Source: CAZXVW01 sp964644025
GTDB lineage: Bacteria; Acidobacteriota; Terriglobia; Bryobacterales; Bryobacteraceae
Reading direction: 5' to 3'
Length of the DNA stretch: 5,542 nt
NCBI GenBank assembly: GCA_964644025.1
Contig: CAZXVW010000251.1
Location: forward strand, 1 to 5,542
The translations under genes and the position numbers were made by a program. Positions within the stretch are counted from its first letter, which is position 1, and the number at the start of each line of letters is the position of its first letter. The notes beneath the pieces were generated by a model. The model made no database searches and was not told the origin of the DNA. It saw only the letters and a program-made list of their open reading frames with translations. Shown here one piece after another: positions 1 to 5,522 of this stretch.

Positions 1-660
1 CGCCGGCGGCGGATCTTCCGGCCCCAACCGCGGCGCGCACACCAACTCCATGATCGCCTCCGGATCCTCGGCAAAGTGGTTCGAGTGCGCCCACAGCCAA
101 CGGGGCGGGTGCCGGCGTCCCCAGGTCTTGCTCTGCTCGCCAGGGTCGCCGTCGAAATCGAAACGCCGTCCGTCCACCTCGATGCTTCCGCTGAAGCGGG
201 TGGAAAGGTGCGGCGACAGCATCGCCGATTCTACCCTGCCGCCCGCATAAAGCGACTCCGGGAAATGCAGGAACGGGGGCTCGCGGCGCGCGAAGCGCAA
301 CTCCCAGCGCGCCGCGTGACTCGCCCCGGCGACCACTCCCCGGCAGGCGCCGTTCTCCAGCCAGTTCTCGCCGATCCGCAAGTGGAACGGTTCCGCGCGC
401 GCCCTCAACGCATCCACCGGGTAACGCTGCGCCAGCCCGAAGTTGTTCTCCGGCTGTTGGCGATCGAAGAACGTGAACCAAACTTCGGCGCCGGCATCGC
501 CCAGGCCTTCGACCGGCGCTTGCAGCGTGTAACGAATCCAGTAGCCTGTCCCGGAGGCCAAGTGGTTGAGAGTCAGATACCAGACCTCGTAGCAGTTGGT
601 GAGGCCGGGTCTCCAGTGCAGTGCATTGGCCTTGTCCAGATCTGGGTACGGGCTCGGCAC
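1..660 (-). CDS. Lipocalin-like (tocopherol cyclase / CrtC / AttH-type) protein, 3' end outside the window
   Basis: The frame is open for 220 codons from a GTG at 660 to the window edge, so the C-terminus is missing. The translation has features I associate with the lipocalin-like clan that includes tocopherol cyclase, CrtC hydroxyneurosporene synthase and AttH: an early YEVWYLTLNH stretch (24-33), GYWIRYTL (39-46), LSPHLSTRFSGSIEVDG (148-164) and the signature TWGRRHPPRWLWAHSNHF (179-196). Plant tocopherol cyclases have a similar NWG..FP..W.W.QCN..F block. Family members fold as two beta-barrel halves and act on, or bind, hydrophobic molecules; the substrate here is unknown. No signal peptide is seen. 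The gene starts 11 nt after the PrpD-like stop, so the two are probably co-transcribed. An in-frame GTG at 675 would overlap that stop as GTGA but has no Shine-Dalgarno; the 660 start has only a weak purine-rich AGAAGAG before it. That it is a gene is fairly certain; the family is moderately sure. Confidence 0.72.
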   Translation of the reverse strand, partial: MPSPYPDLDKANALHWRPGLTNCYEVWYLTLNHLASGTGYWIRYTLQAPVEGLGDAGAEVWFTFFDRQQPENNFGLAQRYPVDALRARAEPFHLRIGENWLENGACRGVVAGASHAARWELRFARREPPFLHFPESLYAGGRVESAMLSPHLSTRFSGSIEVDGRRFDFDGDPGEQSKTWGRRHPPRWLWAHSNHFAEDPEAIMELVCAPRLGPEDPPPA

Positions 661-671
661 GGTGTCTCTTC

Positions 672-2198
672 TCACTTCAGTAGAGCGTGAACCTGATCCG
701 TCCACTGGGAAATATCGCGCACGGTGTCGAGCCGCTGTACCATTTTCAGTAACCGCGCCCGGCCTTCCTCGTCCAGTACGTCCCGGGTCAGCACGCGAAA
801 CTTCTTCATTCGCGCCTCGTACATCAACGGTTCATATTCTTCCCCGAAGTCCGGCATGAAGGACACGGTGAGCGGATCTCCACGCCGGGGAACGATCTTG
901 ATGAACCACTTCCCCCCCGGCGGCACATACGCGATGGTTACCCGGCGGGCAAGCGCCAGAACTCCCGGATCACGAAGGACTTCCGGAACGAACTCCTGTG
1001 GGGAAGCCGAGCCTTTATGCAAGTACAGCGAGATGACGAAATTCATATTCATCTGCGCCCCGACTACGGTCTCGGGCGGCTCGAAGTGAAGGACCTTCCT
1101 GCCGAACTCGCTCTCCAGCGGCCAGTCCCGCCCCACGACCACCCGCTCGATCTGGCTTACCGGAATGCTTCGCTTCTCCCACACCGGATCCAGCGCGTCG
1201 AGGAACGGCCCGATCGACGCCGAACAGGCCTGGAACTTGGGGTAGACATACATCGGCCCGTCGAGTTTGTTGAAATCCCTGGTCAGCGCATCCCAGTTAG
1301 GCTCGAACTCCAGCAGCGCGCCCTTGACGCGCACATTGCCGCCGGAGAACAAGCCCTGGAGGCCTTTTTCGATCGGCGCGCGCAGCGCGCTGGCATCCGC
1401 GTAGCCGTGCATCAGGTTCCGGTAGACGCCCGCGCGGCCTTCCAGAATCCGCCGCGGGCCACGCCAGCCTTTCTGCGCCAGCAGGGCGGCTTCCACCCCA
1501 ATACGGGCCGCCCGCGCCACGATCACTTTCTTATCCTGCGTCTGATCCCACCAGTACTGGAAAGAGCCCTGGCCACCGCCCAGGGCCAGGCCTAACGCCC
1601 AGACGGTGGGTTCGGTCTTGAGGCCGAGCAGCTTGGCGGCCGCCGCCGCCGCGCCGCCCGGGCCCCAGACGCCGCTCGGCATGTATCCCATCCACTGCAT
1701 GCTGGGCGTAACCGCGGCCAGCCGGCCGGTCACCGTGTAGGCGATGGCCGCGGCGAGGATGAGGTCCTTCCCCGAAGAGTGCAGGTAGTCGGCCACCGCC
1801 AGCGCCGGCGCGGCCGTCACACAGGAAATCTTCACGCCGCTGCGCAGGTCGGTGTCATCAATCTCGTGACCGTGGACCAGAAACGCGTTGCAGGCCGCCG
1901 CCGTCTCCACCGGCAGCCGCTTCCCGGCGCCCCAGACCATCGCCTCCGGCCGGCCGCCGTTGGCCAGCGGCTTCTCCAAGTACAGCCTGGCGGCTGGTGT
2001 CTGTGAGCTGAACAGCATGACCGCGATGCTGTCCAGCAGCGAGAGCTTCACCCGTTCGATCACTTCCGCGGAAAGATCCTCGTAGGTTGCGCGGCTCATC
2101 GTCGCCGCCCACTGCTCGGTGACGCTCTGCGTCTGCGCCCCCGCCGTGCCGGCCGCCAGCGCCATTGCGAATAGGAACGCTCTCCTGATCGCTCTCAT
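672..2198 (-). CDS. MmgE/PrpD family protein with signal peptide
   Basis: 508 residues. The family contains 2-methylcitrate dehydratase (PrpD), cis-aconitate decarboxylase and iminodisuccinate epimerase, so a lyase or epimerase acting on a polycarboxylate is the natural guess. Family landmarks are LSLLDSIAVMLFSS (52-65), VHGHEIDDTD (108-117, the usual H-x-x-D-x-DD block with E for the first D), APALAVADYL (130-139), GVWGPGGAAAAAAKLLGL (176-193), ILEGRAGVYRNLMHG (251-265), YPKFQAC (319-325) and AQMNMNFVISLYLHKG (381-396). The His of the usual HP[SG] after the DD block is K123, and the usual C-x3-H is C325-x3-I329, so it may be catalytically divergent. The N-terminus MRAIRRAFLFAMALAAGTAGA has a positive n-region, a hydrophobic core and an A-x-A cleavage site near residue 21. 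PrpD enzymes are normally cytosolic, so export is notable. The start at 2198 is chosen because GGAG (2209-2206) lies 7 nt upstream; an earlier ATG at 2240 would put 14 residues before the signal peptide. It is first in a two-gene unit. Confidence 0.9.
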   Translation of the reverse strand: MRAIRRAFLFAMALAAGTAGAQTQSVTEQWAATMSRATYEDLSAEVIERVKLSLLDSIAVMLFSSQTPAARLYLEKPLANGGRPEAMVWGAGKRLPVETAAACNAFLVHGHEIDDTDLRSGVKISCVTAAPALAVADYLHSSGKDLILAAAIAYTVTGRLAAVTPSMQWMGYMPSGVWGPGGAAAAAAKLLGLKTEPTVWALGLALGGGQGSFQYWWDQTQDKKVIVARAARIGVEAALLAQKGWRGPRRILEGRAGVYRNLMHGYADASALRAPIEKGLQGLFSGGNVRVKGALLEFEPNWDALTRDFNKLDGPMYVYPKFQACSASIGPFLDALDPVWEKRSIPVSQIERVVVGRDWPLESEFGRKVLHFEPPETVVGAQMNMNFVISLYLHKGSASPQEFVPEVLRDPGVLALARRVTIAYVPPGGKWFIKIVPRRGDPLTVSFMPDFGEEYEPLMYEARMKKFRVLTRDVLDEEGRARLLKMVQRLDTVRDISQWTDQVHALLK

Positions 2199-2235
2199 CT
2201 CTGCTCTCCACTTTCCGGTGTTGTGAATGAAGCCT

Positions 2236-2264
2236 ACCATATCGCCGGCGCCCGCGCCGAGTAA
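2236..2264 (-). promoter_or_regulatory. Candidate sigma-70 promoter of the PrpD-like gene
   Basis: On the minus strand TTACTC (2264-2259) and TATGGT (2241-2236) are 17 nt apart, each matching four of six consensus bases. Transcription would begin near 2229, giving a leader of about 30 nt before the 2198 start. The spacer contains a 6-2-6 inverted repeat (CGGCGC at 2246-2251, GCGCCG at 2254-2259) that could be an operator, but in DNA this GC-rich such palindromes arise easily. Confidence 0.3.
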
Positions 2265-2418
2265 GGCGGGAGGCCCGTGGCAGGGCGGATTCTCAGCCTG
2301 TGCGGGGCCTCATCTCGGCGCCTGTTCGTCCCGCGCTCCCTGTCCCTGGAGACCCTACCGGTGTTATCCTTCCTGGACGGAGCGGGTAACGCTAATGTCA
2401 ATCGAACCCGCCGCGGCA

Positions 2419-2425
2419 GGGAGGA
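2419..2425 (+). promoter_or_regulatory. Shine-Dalgarno of the TIM-barrel gene
   Basis: GGGAGGA lies 6 nt before the ATG at 2432. It decides that start over the ATG at 2447, which would begin directly at the MTRRSF leader motif. No convincing -35/-10 pair was recognised on the plus strand upstream of it. Confidence 0.8.
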
Positions 2426-2431
2426 ATTCCT

Positions 2432-3286
2432 ATGTATGAGACGGTGATGACCCGGCGTAGCTTCGCTAGCGCGGGCGCCCTGGCCGCTGGAGGCGTGATG
2501 ATGGGCGCTGCCAGCGCGTGGCGGATGCGTCTATCGGCCTCCACCGTAATGTTCGGCTCGCTTCCGGTGAACCGGGCATGCGAGCGGATCGCCGCTCTTG
2601 GATTCGAAGCGGTGGATTTCTGGGCGCCCAACTGGTGTGATCACCTCGAGGTCCTGAGAACGAAGTACGGCGCCAGCGGCCTCAGGGAACTGCTGGCCCG
2701 GCACAACCTGAAGCTGTACGCCTTCAGCGTGTACGGCCCCGGATACGCGAAGTACGCCGAGTTGCTCGGCAAGGCCGGCGGCGGCGTGGCGGTTCGCGGC
2801 TCCGAGAAACGGTCTGACAAGCCGCTCACGGTTCAGATGAAGGCTTTTCTGGAGAGCCTCAAACCCGAACTGGAACTGGCCGAGAAGTACGACTCCTATC
2901 TTGCGATTGAGAACCACGGCAACGCCCTGCTGAACACACACGATTCCTTTCGGGCCTTCGTGGATTGGAACCGGCACCCGCGCCTCGGCATAGCGATCGC
3001 CCCGTTTCATATCCAGCGGACCGGCGATTCCGTGGAAGAGGTGATCGAGACTGCCGGCGGCCAGATCCTGTTCTTCTACGCCTGGCAGAACGGCCAGGAG
3101 ATGAACCAACTGCCGGGATTCGGCCCGGCTGACTTCACCCCCTGGCTGGAGGCATTGGCAAAGACCGGCTACCGGTGGTACGTGAACCCGTTCATGCACC
3201 ACGGTCCTGGCCCCGATGCAATGTCGGCGGCCCTGCGCAACTCCTGCGCCTACCTGCAGCGTTGCTACCGAAAAATCCGCGGTTAG
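2432..3286 (+). CDS. Sugar phosphate isomerase/epimerase-like TIM-barrel protein with Tat-type leader
   Basis: 284 residues. The leader has TRRSF (7-11) followed by a small-residue Ala/Gly core to about residue 29, a twin-arginine-type signal although the core is only weakly hydrophobic. The rest matches the xylose isomerase-like TIM barrel (AP endonuclease 2 superfold): RIAALGFEAVDFW (52-64), LRELLARHNLKLYAFSVYG (84-102), GYAKYAELLGKAGGGVAVRG (104-123), LELAEKYDSYLAIENHGN (147-164), HPRLGIAIAPFHIQ (182-195), ILFFYAWQNGQ (212-222), LPGFGPADFTPWLEAL (227-242) and NPFMHHGPGPD (252-262). E160 and H193 stand where metal ligands usually lie. The usual Asp before the His is absent (AIAPFH), and the last-strand Glu appears to be N252. 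Such proteins act on keto sugars or sugar phosphates; the substrate cannot be inferred. It is divergent from the PrpD-like gene and convergent with the next gene. The start is supported by a strong Shine-Dalgarno. Confidence 0.88.
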   Translation: MYETVMTRRSFASAGALAAGGVMMGAASAWRMRLSASTVMFGSLPVNRACERIAALGFEAVDFWAPNWCDHLEVLRTKYGASGLRELLARHNLKLYAFSVYGPGYAKYAELLGKAGGGVAVRGSEKRSDKPLTVQMKAFLESLKPELELAEKYDSYLAIENHGNALLNTHDSFRAFVDWNRHPRLGIAIAPFHIQRTGDSVEEVIETAGGQILFFYAWQNGQEMNQLPGFGPADFTPWLEALAKTGYRWYVNPFMHHGPGPDAMSAALRNSCAYLQRCYRKIRG

Positions 3287-3306
3287 CGGCGCTGTTCCCC
3301 GTTAAT

Positions 3307-3321
3307 CACCAGTCTCTGGTG
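3307..3321. terminator. Possible bidirectional hairpin between convergent genes
   Basis: CACCAG-TCT-CTGGTG is a perfect 6-bp stem with a 3-nt loop, 20 nt after the TIM-barrel stop and 23 nt beyond the cNMP-protein stop, the place for a shared terminator. No T-run follows on either strand, so intrinsic termination would be weak. A second small hairpin (CGGCC at 3336-3340, GGCCG at 3349-3353) covers the stop codon of the minus-strand gene. Confidence 0.3.
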
Positions 3322-3344
3322 CGCTCCCGTGGCGGCGGCCTGGA

Positions 3345-3812
3345 CTACGGCCGGCCTAACGGGATTGCCTGAATGACGGTCTGGAGCCTCTCCATCGCGT
3401 CCACGTACCGCTTGTAGAAGATCTGGGAAATCCTCCGTTGCATAGCGTAGCCCACCTGGGGGTTCTCATCGAGGATCTGACGCAGCGCCTTGCCCTCAAT
3501 CTTGAGCACCTCGGAGTCGTCCACGCATTCGGCGTTCAGCAGGTACCGGTCCTTCCCGACCAGGGACGAAACGCCGAAAATGTTTCCCGGCGTCAGGTCG
3601 TCCACCAGAAAGCTCGGCCCTCCCTTCGTCGGCCGGTTCAGTTCCACTCGGCCTTTGAGAAGAATAAAGAGGTGACTGGCCGGCATTCCCTCCGAGCAGA
3701 CCCTGTCACCCTCTTTGAAATTCATGACGCCGGAAGCGGCGCCCAGCCTGGCGATTTCCTTCGGGCTCAACAGCCCGAATAATTCATGTTTCTCCAGCTT
3801 TTCCAGAGGCAT
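3345..3812 (-). CDS. Stand-alone cyclic nucleotide-binding domain protein
   Basis: 155 residues, a single Crp/Fnr-type sensor domain with no DNA-binding helix-turn-helix. The N-terminal helix LEKLEKHELFGLLSPKEIARL (3-23) leads into the beta-roll: FKEGDRVCSEGMPASHLFIL (32-51), KGRVEL (53-58), LTPGNIFGVSSLVG (73-86) and SEVLKIEG (100-107). A long C-terminal helix follows (about 116-147). In Crp the phosphate-binding cassette has FGE followed by R-[ST]-A. Here FGE is FGV81 and the RSA equivalent reads RYLLNA from R89, so cAMP binding is doubtful and it may bind something else or act through protein contacts. Similar small proteins occur as accessory regulators; no partner is seen here. The start at 3812 is preferred over an ATG at 3941 because of the strong Shine-Dalgarno and because the domain begins there; the extra 43 residues look unlike protein. 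Confidence 0.85.
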   Translation of the reverse strand: MPLEKLEKHELFGLLSPKEIARLGAASGVMNFKEGDRVCSEGMPASHLFILLKGRVELNRPTKGGPSFLVDDLTPGNIFGVSSLVGKDRYLLNAECVDDSEVLKIEGKALRQILDENPQVGYAMQRRISQIFYKRYVDAMERLQTVIQAIPLGRP

Positions 3813-3816
3813 ATCC

Positions 3817-3824
3817 CCTCCTTT
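3817..3824 (-). promoter_or_regulatory. Shine-Dalgarno of the cNMP-domain gene
   Basis: AAAGGAGG on the minus strand ends 4 nt before the ATG at 3812. It fixes this start against the upstream in-frame ATG at 3941. Confidence 0.8.
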
Positions 3825-3938
3825 GCGGAAACCGTTCCTGCCCCCGCAGAGCAATGGCCACGCCCTGCAGAGCGCAGCATACTGAGCCGGAGTTTCCATC
3901 TGCGCAGCCCGGCCCACCTCCAGCATACCACTGCTGTC

Positions 3939-3995
3939 CATGTATGAGAGCGTTGCCTGTTGTCAAGTCTGATTTACGGTTTTTCCCCGTTTTTT
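3939..3995 (-). promoter_or_regulatory. Candidate promoter of the cNMP-domain gene with phased A-tracts
   Basis: A perfect TTGACA (3966-3961, minus strand) is followed after 16 nt by a poor -10 candidate, TACATG (3944-3939). Upstream, A6 (3995-3990) and A5 (3984-3980) are centred about 10.5 bp apart, one helical turn, as in UP-element or bent upstream DNA. The leader to the 3812 start would be about 120 nt. The -35 and A-tracts are the strong part; the -10 is uncertain. Confidence 0.42.
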
Positions 3996-4095
3996 CTCGA
4001 CAACGTCTGCCCTTGCGATACACTGGTCCTGACCGAAGCGGGGGATAGGGCAATGCTGAGGAGCAACCCGAGCACCGACTTCGGGGCCAGACCAG

Positions 4096-4127
4096 GCCGG
4101 GGATGGGACGTAGATCTCATCCCCGGC
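4096..4127. repeat. Strong perfect inverted repeat (hairpin)
   Basis: GCCGGGGATGGGA pairs with TCTCATCCCCGGC across a six-base loop (CGTAGA). This gives 13 base pairs, 12 of them Watson-Crick and one G-T. No T-run follows on the plus strand and no matching A-run precedes it, so it is not a standard intrinsic terminator. It could be a structured RNA stem, a regulator site or a mobile palindromic repeat; no second copy is in this window. Confidence 0.7.
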
Positions 4128-4256
4128 AGGATACTGAAGAACCTGGGATGGCAAGAATGCGTTAAACCTCAGGGAGTCTGGGGGGCAGCGTCCCTCAGAA
4201 AGGGCTCTCCTTTCACCGTTCTTCACTCGAAAACCAACTCGTCAGTTTCGCTCACA

Positions 4257-4267
4257 CTGCAACTCCG
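4257..4267 (-). repeat. IS right-end subterminal inverted repeat (IRR)
   Basis: CTGCAACTCCG on the plus strand, the exact reverse complement of 5511-5521. It lies downstream of the transposase stop. On its inner side CAAC/GTTG (4260-4263, 4272-4275) can form a small stem. Confidence 0.82.
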
Positions 4268-4387
4268 CTCGGTTGTACCTCGACGTCGGAATCCATGTAT
4301 TCGCCCTCAACATCTGCATGAGCCTGTTCCGCCAACGGGTGTCGCAATCAAATTATCAGCCTCGATGGGCTATGGACAAGACCGCGC
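4268..4387 (-). ncRNA. Candidate seekRNA / bridge RNA region of the IS1111-type element
   Basis: This is the roughly 120-nt gap between the transposase stop and the right repeat, where IS1111-group elements encode the guide RNA that selects the target. Read on the minus strand, it has an AGCC/GGCT stem (4371-4368 with 4361-4358), then TAATTTGAT (4355-4347), identical to the DNA flanking the far end of the element (5542-5534). A small CCG-TTGG-CGG hairpin follows (about 4338-4329), then GCTCAT (4323-4318), complementary to ATGAGC across the rebuilt empty site. A further segment, TGAGGGCG (4309-4302), matches TGAGAGCG of the predicted RE-LE circle junction with one wobble-compatible change. This order (left guide, hairpin, right guide, donor segment) is what a bridge RNA should show. 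RNA ends, promoter and structure are not determined. Confidence 0.55.
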
Positions 4388-5458
4388 TTACCCGTGCGTC
4401 GACGAGGAGGTCCGAGCAGTCTGGGGAGCTTTGCAAGGCTCCCGGTAAGGCTGCTGTTTCTTGAGAATCCAATATGCCGCTTCCGCCAAATGGCGGGCCA
4501 CGGCGACGGCGGCCTTCTGGTGGTTTTTCTTGCGTTTGATCCTCCGGTAGAGTGCCACCACATGAGTTCCGGGCAACTGCCGCTGATGCATTACGACGAG
4601 GTTCGCCGCTTCGACAAAGGCCCATTTCAGATAGCGATTGACGTTTCCGCGGACTTGTCCCAAACGGGTCCGCCCTCCGCTGGAGTGGACACGCGGGACC
4701 AAGCCGGAGTAACTCGCCAAGTGTGCCGAACTGGGGAACCGATTCACATCGCCGATCTCCAGAGCCAGCACCATACTCAAAATGCGCCCCACATAGGGTA
4801 TGGTCTTCAGCAGGTCCACCTCGGCACTGGTTTTGAACACTGCGGTGAGCCGATCTTCTGTCTGCTCGATCTGCAGTTGCAGGAAGTCCAGCGTGGCCAG
4901 CTCCGACTCGACGCTGTCTCGGGTATGGGTAGGCAAGGCCTTTAGTCGCGAACTCAGTTCCAGCCGTCCTGCCTGGGTGAACGTATCTTTGGCGGCCAGC
5001 ACGATGTTGTATCGGGCCAAGGCGCCATGGATACGGTTCTTCCACTGAGTGCGCTGGCCAACAAGGAACATGCGCAGCCGCAACAGCTCGCGCTGGTCCC
5101 GCAGTTTCGCCGGCGGGATCCAAACCGTCGGCAAGGTTCCATTGCGCAGCAATATGGCCAGGCCTTCCGCATCTCCCTGGTCGGTCTTTTTCCCTGCCCG
5201 GCCCATCCGTTTCTTGGCCTCCAGGGGGTTGGCCAGTATTGCTTGATGGCCTGCCCGCTCGATTTCGTCGACCAGCCAGTAGTAGTGACCGCCAGCTTCC
5301 AAGGCGATCAGGGATTCCGCTGGCAGTTGCTCAAGGAAGTCTCGGTAGAGACCTCTGCCGTGCTCAACCCGAATCGCTTTCCCCGACTGCCCTTGTTCGT
5401 TGATCGCCACGAACACCGAGTATTTTTTGTGCGCGTCACATCCGATAAACTGTTTCAT
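4388..5458 (-). CDS. IS110 family transposase (IS1111 group)
   Basis: 356 residues, a normal length. The N-terminal RuvC-like domain (about 1-150) shows the DEDD acidic set: D8 in FIGCDAHKKY, E54 in ALEAGGHYYW, and D93 and D96 in KKTDQGDAEGLA. A helical linker with LLRLRMFLVGQRTQWKNRIH (125-144) follows. The C-terminal Transposase_20 domain has LLKTIPYVGRILSMVLALEIG (217-236; residues quoted in two parts would read on without a break), ASYSGLVPRVHSSGG (248-262) with the serine pair S259/S260 at the catalytic-serine position, and NVNRYLKWAFVEAA (272-285). Family enzymes recombine a circular element with a target chosen by the element's own guide RNA. No frameshift or lost catalytic residue is seen, so it may be active. 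The start is ATG at 5458, 10 nt after AAAGGAG; a TTG at 5461 is 7 nt after it and is a real alternative. Confidence 0.95.
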   Translation of the reverse strand: MKQFIGCDAHKKYSVFVAINEQGQSGKAIRVEHGRGLYRDFLEQLPAESLIALEAGGHYYWLVDEIERAGHQAILANPLEAKKRMGRAGKKTDQGDAEGLAILLRNGTLPTVWIPPAKLRDQRELLRLRMFLVGQRTQWKNRIHGALARYNIVLAAKDTFTQAGRLELSSRLKALPTHTRDSVESELATLDFLQLQIEQTEDRLTAVFKTSAEVDLLKTIPYVGRILSMVLALEIGDVNRFPSSAHLASYSGLVPRVHSSGGRTRLGQVRGNVNRYLKWAFVEAANLVVMHQRQLPGTHVVALYRRIKRKKNHQKAAVAVARHLAEAAYWILKKQQPYREPCKAPQTARTSSSTHG

Positions 5459-5461
5459 CAA

Positions 5462-5522
5462 GCTGCAACTCCTTTCGACTTTCCGGGGTTGTCATAGCTT
5501 ACGACAATCCCGGAGTTGCAGC
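5462..5522 (-). promoter_or_regulatory. Hairpin able to mask the transposase Shine-Dalgarno
   Basis: On the minus strand GCTGCAACTCC (5522-5512) can pair over 11 bp with GGAGTTGCAGC (5472-5462), whose GGAG is part of the transposase Shine-Dalgarno AAAGGAG (5475-5469). Between them CCGGGATTGTC (5513-5503) pairs with GACAACCCCGG (5493-5483) with one G-U, around the loop GTAAGCTAT. The stems share only two bases and can stack. RNA made by read-through from outside would fold and hide the ribosome site, whereas a transcript starting inside the element would lack one arm. Confidence 0.6.
5511..5521 (-). repeat. IS left-end subterminal inverted repeat (IRL)
   Basis: CGGAGTTGCAG on the plus strand, the exact reverse complement of 4257-4267, upstream of the transposase start. 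A third copy of the ten-base core, CTGCAACTCC, lies in the same orientation as the right repeat at 5463-5472, over the transposase ribosome site. Confidence 0.82.

Larger units (their letters stand above)
3813..4253. other. Intergenic region without a convincing gene
   Basis: About 440 nt between the cNMP-domain start and the left edge of the insertion sequence. It holds the candidate promoter with phased A-tracts, a small hairpin (CCCGA at 4067-4071 with TCGGG at 4081-4085), the strong hairpin at 4096-4127 and a weaker AGGGA/TCCCT pair (4171-4175, 4191-4195). An open frame from the ATG at 4053 crosses into the insertion sequence but resembles no known protein and has no clear ribosome site. 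An ancestral gene interrupted by the insertion cannot be excluded. Confidence 0.6.

Noticed and set aside
76..690. Long plus-strand frame opposite the left gene
   Set aside because: It is antisense to an uninterrupted minus-strand frame with recognisable family motifs (WG..HP..W.W.H.N.F), and its own translation is Arg/Pro-rich with no resemblance to known proteins.
1017..1595. 192-residue plus-strand frame inside the PrpD-like gene
   Set aside because: It is a high-GC antisense shadow; the minus strand carries clear MmgE/PrpD motifs throughout.
2199..2240. N-terminal extension of the PrpD-like gene to an ATG at 2240
   Set aside because: It would put 14 residues before a standard signal peptide and covers the candidate -10; the 2198 start has GGAG 7 nt upstream.
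2531..3202. 223-residue minus-strand frame opposite the TIM-barrel gene
   Set aside because: Antisense shadow; the plus strand has a strong ribosome site and consistent TIM-barrel motifs.
3813..3941. Upstream extension of the cNMP-domain protein to an ATG at 3941
   Set aside because: The extra 43 residues match no domain, overlap the candidate promoter, and the AGGAGG before 3812 marks the true start.
3976..3995. Intrinsic terminator on the plus strand (ACGG, loop, CCGT, then T6)
   Set aside because: The stem is only 4 bp and no plus-strand gene lies upstream to be terminated; the T-runs are better read as minus-strand A-tracts of a promoter.
3960..4448. 162-residue plus-strand frame, including a possible gene from ATG 4053 interrupted by the insertion
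   Set aside because: It runs across the IS end into antisense transposase DNA, shows no family resemblance and lacks a clear ribosome site. The part before the IS is too short to judge.
4356..5123. 255-residue minus-strand frame overlapping the transposase
   Set aside because: It is an out-of-frame shadow of the transposase, which is intact in its own frame with all DEDD residues.
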